From assembly GCA_016293365.1 (NCBI GenBank), contig JAEDEK010000026.1, positions 1 through 17,167 of the forward strand: a DNA stretch of 17,167 nucleotides, read 5' to 3'. Origin of the DNA: Bulleidia sp. (GTDB taxonomy: Bacteria; Bacillota_I; Bacilli_A; Erysipelotrichales; Erysipelotrichaceae). The number at the start of each line of letters is the position of its first letter. Position 1 is the first letter of the stretch. Positions 1 to 5,949 of the stretch are shown piece by piece. The notes beneath the pieces were generated by a model. The model did no database searches. It was not told where the DNA came from and saw only the letters and a program-made list of their open reading frames with translations. A program made the translations under genes and the position numbers.

Positions 1-468
1 GAATTCAGCTTCCTCTTCCGCCTCTTTCTGGCTGACAGCCTGAGAGAAGAAGTATACCCCAACCTGAATACCATTGGCAATTGCCTGAGAAATGTTGTAA
101 TCAAACATCTCATCCCGGTTGATCTGTCCGGTTTCACACCCTCGATAACCACAGCGGATATAGGCAAACTGTACACCGGCTTCCTTTACCTTTTTCCAGT
201 CGATCGTACCCTGATGGGAAGATACATCAATTCCCGGAACTGATGTATAGGTATCATCTTCATACAGAATAAATCCGTTTTCGGAATATAGATTGGAATA
301 ATCATAATCATGCTCTACAAGATTTGAGATAACCGGTGTTCTCAGTTTTTTCTGATTCTCACGATATACCATTGTCATAACAAGCAGACTGAAAACAATC
401 AGTACAATACTGACCTGGATTGAAGTATTTCTTCTGTATTTTTCCCTTCTTCTGTATCTTCTCTTCAT
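1..468 (-). CDS. Membrane-anchored GH25 lysozyme/muramidase, 3' part missing
   Basis: Only the first 156 residues are present; the reading frame runs off the left edge without a stop. The N-terminus is strongly basic (MKRRYRRREKYRR), followed by one hydrophobic segment at about residues 17-34, so the protein is probably anchored with its catalytic part outside. From residue 79 the sequence is typical of glycoside hydrolase family 25: GIDVSSHQG (D81 would be the conserved Asp at the start of the barrel), then IDWKKVKEAG, FAYIRCGYRG and GVYFFSQA. Family members cleave the MurNAc-GlcNAc bond of peptidoglycan. The remaining catalytic Asp/Glu residues lie beyond the window. The ATG at 466-468 is the only sensible start because an upstream ATG is closed by a stop. 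No Shine-Dalgarno sequence precedes it, and the telA terminator ends 6 nt before it. Family call is firm; specificity is not shown. Confidence 0.88.
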   Translation of the reverse strand, partial: MKRRYRRREKYRRNTSIQVSIVLIVFSLLVMTMVYRENQKKLRTPVISNLVEHDYDYSNLYSENGFILYEDDTYTSVPGIDVSSHQGTIDWKKVKEAGVQFAYIRCGYRGCETGQINRDEMFDYNISQAIANGIQVGVYFFSQAVSQKEAEEEAEF

Positions 469-474
469 GGAATC

Positions 475-509
475 AAAAAGGCATATTATCCCGTAAGATA
501 TGATATGCC
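475..509 (-). terminator. Rho-independent terminator after telA
   Basis: On the minus strand, a 7-bp outer stem (GGCATAT pairing with ATATGCC) and a 4-bp inner stem (GATA with TATC), separated by a 2-nt bulge, enclose a 6-nt loop. Five T residues follow. It begins about 13 nt after the telA stop. Its T-run ends only 6 nt before the muramidase start codon, so it separates telA from that gene or attenuates read-through. Confidence 0.75.
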
Positions 510-521
510 CCCTTCAGTTGT

Positions 522-1718
522 TTATTTTACCACTTTTGCTGCTTCATTGACCTGCAGAAGTTTTTCTGTCAGCTCATTTTCAATTTTATGCAGTTCTTCT
601 TCTGCAGCAAGTCTCTTTTCTCTGCCATCCTTCTGGATCTGCAGAACTTCATCCAGCGTCTGGATCAGCTGTTCATTCGTATGCTTCAGTGTTTCGATAT
701 CCACAATGCCTCGTTCAGATTCTCTGGCAGTTTCCACCGTTGCCATATGCAGTGTTTCAGCATTCTTCTTCAACAGTGTATTTGTCATGTTAGTCACTTC
801 ACGCTGAGCTTCCATCGCTTCCTTGGAATGCTGGATACCCAGAGACAGCACAATCTGATTCTTCCATAACGGAATTGTATTGACAATTGTGGACTGAATC
901 TTTTCAGTCATCAATGTATCGTTGTTCTGAACAAGGCGGATCTGTGGAGCCATCTGAATGGATACCTGTCTTGTCAGTTCAAGGTCATACAGTTTCTTTT
1001 CAAAACGGACACATGCCTGCTCCAGATCATTGGCTGCCTGTGCATCTTCCGGAAGTCCTGATGCCTTTGCTTTGGCAATCAGTTCAGGTAGCTGCTTTTC
1101 ACGTACTTCTGTCAGTTTCTTTCTTCCAGCAAGAATATACATTGCCAGTTCCTTGGAGTTTCTATTATTCCGTTCATACAGTTCATCAAGAAGTGCGATA
1201 TCCTTTAACAGAGTGATCTGATGTTCCTCCAGCATGGAAGCAACCTTTTCAACATTCTTTTCAGCAGAATCATACTTGATCTTGAAACGGGTTGCCTTAT
1301 CCTGACCTTTATCGAACAATGAAGCAAAGAATCCCTTCTTTTCATCATCATCGCCATCAAAATCTTTCAGTTCCACAACAAGATCATTCAGAAGCTTACC
1401 GACTTCACCCAGATCCTTTGTACGGATATTCTTTAATGCAGCATCAGAGAAATCTGAAACCTTCTTCTGTGCAGCAGCACCATACTGCAATGTAATATCA
1501 GACTTTGTGATATCAATCTGCTGTGAGAAGCTGTCAATCGTAGCTTTTTCGGACTCGCTCAGAACAATGGATTCCAGAGGATCCTTTGTGGATACCTGTT
1601 TTTCCTGTTTCTGTTCCAGTTCTTCCAGCTTTTCGTTATTTTCTTCTCTGACTTCATCCGGTGTCAAAGTCAGTCTGATTTCAGGCATTTCCTGTGCCTG
1701 CTTGGCATTTTCACTCAT
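522..1718 (-). CDS. telA: TelA/KlaA family toxic-anion resistance protein
   Basis: 398 residues, all helical in appearance and without membrane segments or signal peptide; probably cytoplasmic. The C-terminal half carries the family signature almost unchanged: QMAPQIRLVQNNDTLM (residues 256-270), EKIQSTIVNTIPLWKNQ (272-288), EAQREVTNMTN (303-313), ESERGIVDIETLKHTNEQL (333-351). Charged coiled-coil-like stretches occur at about 20-42 and 345-390. Family members (PF05816) are linked to tellurite, colicin or cell-wall antimicrobial tolerance, but no enzymatic activity is established. The start at 1718 is preferred over an ATG 7 codons upstream because GAGGGATG lies just before it. Nearby xpaC (4854-5810) is a known genomic partner of telA, and an AAA ATPase gene lies between. 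telA has its own promoter and terminator, so here it is a separate unit from xpaC. Confidence 0.95.
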   Translation of the reverse strand: MSENAKQAQEMPEIRLTLTPDEVREENNEKLEELEQKQEKQVSTKDPLESIVLSESEKATIDSFSQQIDITKSDITLQYGAAAQKKVSDFSDAALKNIRTKDLGEVGKLLNDLVVELKDFDGDDDEKKGFFASLFDKGQDKATRFKIKYDSAEKNVEKVASMLEEHQITLLKDIALLDELYERNNRNSKELAMYILAGRKKLTEVREKQLPELIAKAKASGLPEDAQAANDLEQACVRFEKKLYDLELTRQVSIQMAPQIRLVQNNDTLMTEKIQSTIVNTIPLWKNQIVLSLGIQHSKEAMEAQREVTNMTNTLLKKNAETLHMATVETARESERGIVDIETLKHTNEQLIQTLDEVLQIQKDGREKRLAAEEELHKIENELTEKLLQVNEAAKVVK

Positions 1719-1757
1719 GGTACATCCCTCGGCTTTCATAAAATATTCGCTGACACT

Positions 1758-1766
1758 ATCATACCA
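1758..1766 (-). promoter_or_regulatory. Extended -10 promoter of telA
   Basis: On the minus strand TGGTATGAT combines a TGn extension with a -10-like TATGAT (hexamer at 1763-1758). It lies about 40 nt before the telA ATG and gives a leader of about 33 nt that carries the GAGGGATG ribosome-binding site. No good -35 hexamer is present at 16-18 nt, as is common for extended -10 promoters. Inferred by eye. Confidence 0.5.
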
Positions 1767-1842
1767 AGAAACAACTTCTTTGGTTCACAAACTTGAAAAA
1801 TTGACAGGAATTTCTCTTCTGTTCACACATTCTTTTCTGAGA

Positions 1843-1848
1843 TACAAT
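1843..1848 (+). promoter_or_regulatory. -10 element of the MBL-fold gene, directly before its ATG
   Basis: TACAAT ends 6 nt before the ATG at 1855, which puts the expected transcription start at or within a base or two of the start codon. A weak TTCACA at 1822-1827 is a possible -35 (15-nt spacing). No Shine-Dalgarno sequence precedes the gene. The arrangement suggests a leaderless mRNA, as also seen at addB. Confidence 0.45.
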
Positions 1849-1854
1849 ACCAAC

Positions 1855-2748
1855 ATGAAAAACACGAAACTTGTATTACTGGGTACAGGCACACCAAACG
1901 CATGCCCGGATCACAGTGGCCCTGCCAGTGCAGTGATCGTCAACAACAAAGCTTATCTGATTGATTTTGGACCAGGTGTCGTCAGACAGGCATCCAGGGC
2001 ATATTTCAAAGGAATTGATGCCTTACGTCCTGATAGACTGGATATTGCCTTCTGTACCCATCTTCACACAGATCATACAACAGGTTTACCAGATCTGATC
2101 TATACGCCATGGGTGCTGGAAAGAGAGAAACCATTAAAGCTTTATGGTCCTGCAGGATTATCCGATATGGCACATCATATCGAAAAGGCATACAGTGCTG
2201 ATCTGGATATGAGACTTAATGGTGATGAACCCGCCAATCCTACAGGATATAAAACCGAAGTCACGGAACTGCAGCCTGGCAGAGAAGATTATGGCATCAT
2301 CTATGAAGATGAAAACGTCAGAGTCAATGCATTTACCGTAAAACATGGAAGACTACAGTCTTTGGCCTACAGATTCATGACAGACGAAGGAATCATCGTC
2401 ATTTCAGGAGATACCGCACCAGTTCCGATCATGATAGAAAAAGCAATGAACGCAGACATTCTTCTGCATGAATGTCAGTATGAACAAGGCCTGTCAGCAC
2501 GTACACCACAATGGCAGATCTACCATAGAAATGTACATACAATGAGTACGGATCTGGCGCATATCGCAATCAAAGCCCGACCAGCACTGGTCGTAACATA
2601 TCATCGTATCTACCACATGAATATCCTGGACAACACCATCGATCTCAACAAAGAGATGGAAATACGAAACGAAAAAATCCTGCAGGAAATCAGATCTGCA
2701 GGATATGATGGACCTGTCATCAACGGACAGGACCTGGACGTGTTTTAG
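1855..2748 (+). CDS. Metallo-beta-lactamase-fold hydrolase (RNase Z/AtsA-like)
   Basis: 297 residues, cytoplasmic. Begins with the usual beta-strand and glycine turn (KLVLLGTGTP, residues 5-14), then LIDFGPGV (35-42), and the metal-binding motif THLHTDH, giving H69, H71, D73 and H74. Further ligand-type motifs are ISGDTAP in the middle, HECQYEQG, and near the end NVHTMSTDLA and VTYHRIYH. This is the COG1234-like subgroup holding RNase Z and AtsA-type arylsulfatases. It lacks a clear tRNase Z exosite, and I would not assign tRNA processing. A longer frame extends upstream, but homology begins at this ATG. It lies inside the otherwise minus-strand xpaC/ATPase/telA region, divergent from telA and convergent with the ATPase gene. 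Substrate unknown. Confidence 0.9.
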   Translation: MKNTKLVLLGTGTPNACPDHSGPASAVIVNNKAYLIDFGPGVVRQASRAYFKGIDALRPDRLDIAFCTHLHTDHTTGLPDLIYTPWVLEREKPLKLYGPAGLSDMAHHIEKAYSADLDMRLNGDEPANPTGYKTEVTELQPGREDYGIIYEDENVRVNAFTVKHGRLQSLAYRFMTDEGIIVISGDTAPVPIMIEKAMNADILLHECQYEQGLSARTPQWQIYHRNVHTMSTDLAHIAIKARPALVVTYHRIYHMNILDNTIDLNKEMEIRNEKILQEIRSAGYDGPVINGQDLDVF

Positions 2749-2750
2749 AA

Positions 2751-2776
2751 AGGCGGATGAACTGAATCATCCGCCT
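2751..2776. terminator. Bidirectional terminator between the MBL-fold gene and the AAA gene
   Basis: A perfect 10-bp inverted repeat, AGGCGGATGA and TCATCCGCCT, encloses the 6-nt loop ACTGAA. It starts 2 bp after the plus-strand stop and lies about 10 bp beyond the minus-strand stop. T-rich sequence follows on the plus strand (ATTATTCTTCT), and a shorter TTTCT follows on the minus strand. It can serve both convergent genes. Confidence 0.85.
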
Positions 2777-2786
2777 ATTATTCTTC

Positions 2787-4847
2787 TCAGGATAGATCAA
2801 AATCTTCCTTTTTCAGCAGTGACATGTCAGGATTTTCTTCGTTGACAATGCGGCTGGACTGATGCAGAATCGCTTCTTCAATCGTATTTCTGGCAAGACG
2901 TCCATTACCTGCTTCCGCAGAATTTTCCGCCTGTCTGCGATCAAAAAATGCACGAAGTGCTTCTTTCGCTTCTTCTTCAATGACATATCCTTTTGAGGAT
3001 GCCTGAATATCCGCAATCCTTACGAGTTCCTCACCTGTATAATCCTTGAAGTTGATCACATTCGGGAATCTTGACTTCAATCCGGAATTTGCTTCCAGGA
3101 AACCTGCCATTTCCTTCTTGTATCCGGCAAGAATGACAATCAGATTTTCTCTGTTATCTTCCATCGCCTTGACAAGTGTATCAATAGCTTCAAGACCGAA
3201 ACTGTCATCTTTGCCTCTGTACAAAGAATAAGCCTCATCGATGAACAGTACTCCACCCAGTGCACTGCGGATGACATTCATGGTCAGAGGTGCTGTCTGA
3301 CCGACATACTGGGCAACCAGGTCTGCACGTGTCACTTCCACAAGCTGACCTGTAGATAATGCTCCGATTGCCTTCATATATCTTGAAATCAATCTGGCAA
3401 TGGTTGTCTTACCTGTGCCTGGGTTACCAGTAAAGATCATATGCATGGATACAGATGCGCTCTTGAGTCCCTGCTGTTTTCTCTTCTCGTTCATCGCAAT
3501 ATGGGACTGCAGGGAACGGATATATCCCCTTACTTCGTCCAGTCCGACAATACCATCCAGTTCTCGATTGACTGCTTCGATTTCCTCCGCACTGTTACGG
3601 GAGCGTGATAATGGTGTATCGCACAATGAAATCACAGGTACACCATCCTTTACACTCACCTGTACAGCAGCATTGTTTTCAGGCATTGCTTTCAGCACAG
3701 CTGCAGAAGCAGATACATAGAAATCATAGAAGATCGCATGAATTCCATCTCTTCCCTGTGTCTTATCAAAACGGTCTTTCACCCACACTTTTACATCATC
3801 TGTGCCTGTCACATTGATATGCAGGTTTTCGCTGCACTTTGCGATGAACTGCTGCATTTCAAGTTCAATGATCTGGTCGATGGATTCACTGCTGAGTTTT
3901 TCAAATGTTATCGTATCAAGTACATGATACATGAAATCCGCACCGAACGTATTCTGTACAGCAGATACCTTACCATCGGTTATGAAAACAAGATATTTCT
4001 TCTGGGCATACAGAGCATCCACGGCATTCTTGACAAGTCCTGTCTGGTTTTCCACAAGAATTCCCTGTGAAAGAACATATCTTCTGTTGAGAATGATTCT
4101 GCCCTTTGTAACAAGCTCGCTGATCATGCGGTTGAAACCGGCAAAGCTGGATTCAAATCCTTCAAAGCAGATCATCTGCCCTTCACCATACAGTACCTGA
4201 TACATGTCCTGCAGAAAAACCTGTTCCTGTGAACCGGAAGTATAGCGGGACATATCTACGGTATAAACCTGATCACTGCTGAGTATATGTCTTTTCGCAC
4301 ATTCCCTGGCAATCATGGATACAGCTTCGTGTCTGCCTGTACCTTCTCCACCGCAGATCAGAATGACATTGGCAGCTTTGTTTTCATCAAATCCCATGAC
4401 AAACGGTCTGCGGACTGCTGTGGACAAAGAAGAAACAGCCATCTTCTGACCGATGATATTCTGATTCATGATCTCTTCGATTTCCATGAATGCCTTCGGC
4501 AGATCAATATCCTTTACATCGATCTTTTCTTCCACATCATAATCCTGTTTCAGACTCTCCTGCAGAGAATCGAGATCTTTCATCATATCCACATTGACCG
4601 GCTCTGTTTTCGTGATCTCTTCCGACATTTTCTGCAGATCCGACTGCTGCCTGTTCAGAATTCCCATCAGTTCGTTCAGTGCACTGTTGGCATCTTTCAG
4701 AATGCTTCTGTCATTCGGCACACCACGATATGTACTGCCATCCATGGTCAGTTCAATATCCGATGACTCATCATCCTTTTCATATGCCCTTTTTTTACCA
4801 AGAACCTCATTCCAGAGACGGTTCTTTTCATCACTTCTGTCTTTCAT
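2787..4847 (-). CDS. Tandem AAA+ ATPase: degenerate ClpB-like domain plus CbxX/SpoVK-like domain
   Basis: 686 residues, no membrane segment. A charged N-terminal part (1-115) is probably helical. Residues about 120-395 resemble a Clp/ClpB AAA+ module (NIIGQKMAVSSLSTAVRRP at 130-148), but the nucleotide site is damaged: the P-loop reads GEGTGRHE, with Arg172 and His173 in place of Lys and Thr/Ser, and the Walker B region reads MICFEGFE. Residues about 425-686 form an intact CbxX/CfqX-type AAA domain: Walker A GNPGTGKT (474-481), Walker B GVLFIDEAYSLY with D537 and E538, sensor-like ILAGYKKEM, arginine finger region SRFPNVINF (R593) and NGRLARNTIEEAI (sensor 2). Relatives remodel proteins as hexamers. 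The gene begins 6 nt after the xpaC stop without a strong ribosome site, implying translational coupling to xpaC. Target unknown; TelA or XpaC are natural candidates by context. Confidence 0.9.
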   Translation of the reverse strand: MKDRSDEKNRLWNEVLGKKRAYEKDDESSDIELTMDGSTYRGVPNDRSILKDANSALNELMGILNRQQSDLQKMSEEITKTEPVNVDMMKDLDSLQESLKQDYDVEEKIDVKDIDLPKAFMEIEEIMNQNIIGQKMAVSSLSTAVRRPFVMGFDENKAANVILICGGEGTGRHEAVSMIARECAKRHILSSDQVYTVDMSRYTSGSQEQVFLQDMYQVLYGEGQMICFEGFESSFAGFNRMISELVTKGRIILNRRYVLSQGILVENQTGLVKNAVDALYAQKKYLVFITDGKVSAVQNTFGADFMYHVLDTITFEKLSSESIDQIIELEMQQFIAKCSENLHINVTGTDDVKVWVKDRFDKTQGRDGIHAIFYDFYVSASAAVLKAMPENNAAVQVSVKDGVPVISLCDTPLSRSRNSAEEIEAVNRELDGIVGLDEVRGYIRSLQSHIAMNEKRKQQGLKSASVSMHMIFTGNPGTGKTTIARLISRYMKAIGALSTGQLVEVTRADLVAQYVGQTAPLTMNVIRSALGGVLFIDEAYSLYRGKDDSFGLEAIDTLVKAMEDNRENLIVILAGYKKEMAGFLEANSGLKSRFPNVINFKDYTGEELVRIADIQASSKGYVIEEEAKEALRAFFDRRQAENSAEAGNGRLARNTIEEAILHQSSRIVNEENPDMSLLKKEDFDLS

Positions 4848-4853
4848 AATATT

Positions 4854-5810
4854 TCACTTTTCAATGGATTTTGCCAACATCTGATCCTGGTCGGTCAGTC
4901 CATCCTTCTTCAGAACTGCCTCAAGGGTGGAAATATCCGCACTGAGGTTTATGAAATCCTGATCGGTCATGGAGGAGATGATATTCTTCATGGCTGTATT
5001 GATCAGCTGAATCGTATTGGACAGCTTTTCTTTTGTTTCCCCATAGGCAGGGTCTGAAGTTGCCACCTGCAGAGATTCATACTGTTGCAGGATCTTGACC
5101 AGAATCGGCAGATAATGCTCATAGAGCTTGTTCAGTTTATCTTTTGTATTCGGCAGTTTCTTTGACAGATCATCAATCTGCTTCAGATAGGCACATGTTT
5201 CATACAGATCCTTTGAAATCTTGTCGTCTGGAATGTTCGTATTCAGCGCGTTGATTTCATTGATGAACTTCTGAGCCATGGAAATCTGTTCCTGCTTCCT
5301 CGATTCTGACTTCGGTTTCGGTCTGGATGGTGTCACTTCCACATCTACAATATCTTCTCCCATCTGATTCAGTTCACGATTGGCACGCTCATACAGCGTA
5401 TCGATCATGATTCTGTATGAATCCGGAAAACGGTTCTGGAATTCCGACATGGAACACAGATAGGAATGATCCTTATATACTTCCAGGGAAGAAAGATTGG
5501 CATAGTTTGTACCTGACTTTACCAGTTCCAGATCTGCACCGACCTGAATGGAATGATTCGCCTGGAACCATTTTTTCAGGAATGCATTGATTCTGGAAAT
5601 CTTCTGCTGGTCAGATGAAGAAGTACGTGTATAGTGTCTGTTATATGTCTTTCTGTTGCTCTCATTCTGATTGGATGCCTTGATTGAACCCAATGCCGCA
5701 AACAGAACCACTGCCAGTATGATCAGAAGCGGGAAAAAACCACCCGTTCCAAAAAAGATCAGAAATAAAAAGAAAAAGAAAAATCCTGGATTACCACCAC
5801 GTCTTCTCAT
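4854..5810 (-). CDS. xpaC: XpaC family (5-bromo-4-chloroindolyl phosphate hydrolysis) membrane protein
   Basis: 318 residues. After MRRRGGNPG comes an unusually phenylalanine-rich hydrophobic stretch (about 10-41), probably a hairpin or one to two membrane segments, then a soluble part. The C-terminal region matches the XpaC/halogen-hydrolase family (PF10112): LYEHYLPILVKILQQYESL (229-247), NTIQLINTAMKNIISSM (265-281) and LSADISTLEAVLKKDGL (289-305). Despite the historical name, no hydrolase active site is recognised and the real function is unknown. The start at 5810 is chosen because GGAGGC stands 5 to 6 nt before it; an ATG 13 codons upstream lacks such a site and sits inside the promoter. 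Together with the ATPase gene 6 nt downstream it forms an operon. xpaC and telA relatives often occur together in Bacillota. Confidence 0.88.
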   Translation of the reverse strand: MRRRGGNPGFFFFFLFLIFFGTGGFFPLLIILAVVLFAALGSIKASNQNESNRKTYNRHYTRTSSSDQQKISRINAFLKKWFQANHSIQVGADLELVKSGTNYANLSSLEVYKDHSYLCSMSEFQNRFPDSYRIMIDTLYERANRELNQMGEDIVDVEVTPSRPKPKSESRKQEQISMAQKFINEINALNTNIPDDKISKDLYETCAYLKQIDDLSKKLPNTKDKLNKLYEHYLPILVKILQQYESLQVATSDPAYGETKEKLSNTIQLINTAMKNIISSMTDQDFINLSADISTLEAVLKKDGLTDQDQMLAKSIEK

Positions 5811-5831
5811 ATAAAGCCTCCGAATACAGCA

Positions 5832-5840
5832 ATTATAGCA
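5832..5840 (-). promoter_or_regulatory. Extended -10 promoter of xpaC and the AAA gene
   Basis: TGCTATAAT on the minus strand is an extended -10 with a consensus hexamer (5837-5832). The leader would be about 15 nt and includes the GGAGGC ribosome site. No convincing -35 is seen. A short inverted repeat ACAGT-atg-ACTGT lies just upstream. Confidence 0.6.
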
Positions 5841-5884
5841 CACAGTCATACTGTTTTTTCCTGTGGATGATCGCTTCTGGTTAT

Positions 5885-5901
5885 GATTTCATTAAGAAAT
5901 C
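5885..5901. repeat. Short inverted repeat between divergent xpaC and addB promoters
   Basis: GATTTC-attaa-GAAATC, 6-bp arms with a 5-bp spacer, in the 139-bp intergenic region between xpaC and addB. It could be a protein-binding site, but a repeat this short may arise by chance. Confidence 0.3.
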
Positions 5902-5937
5902 AGGACCTGCCTTTTCTCAATTACAGAAGCAATGGGG

Positions 5938-5943
5938 TATAAT
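5938..5943 (+). promoter_or_regulatory. -10 element of addBA, directly before the addB ATG
   Basis: A consensus TATAAT ends exactly 6 nt before the ATG at 5950, so the expected transcription start coincides with the first base of the start codon. A clear -35 is not visible. No Shine-Dalgarno sequence is found. This points to a leaderless addBA mRNA. Confidence 0.6.
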
Positions 5944-5949
5944 GATTCC

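Noticed and set aside
1..6. Window begins with GAATTC, hinting at a cloning junction
   Set aside because: The muramidase frame continues through it, and the same hexamer occurs elsewhere in the window inside genes; likely chance.
1801..1806. Consensus TTGACA as -35 for the MBL-fold gene
   Set aside because: It is 36 nt from the only good -10 hexamer, and no -10 lies at 16-18 nt.
1507..1854. Upstream extension of the MBL-fold gene frame
   Set aside because: Overlaps telA coding sequence and the divergent promoters; homology begins at the ATG at 1855.
4287..4766. 159-codon open frame antisense to the AAA gene
   Set aside because: Shadow of a gene with intact motifs; no ribosome site or homology.
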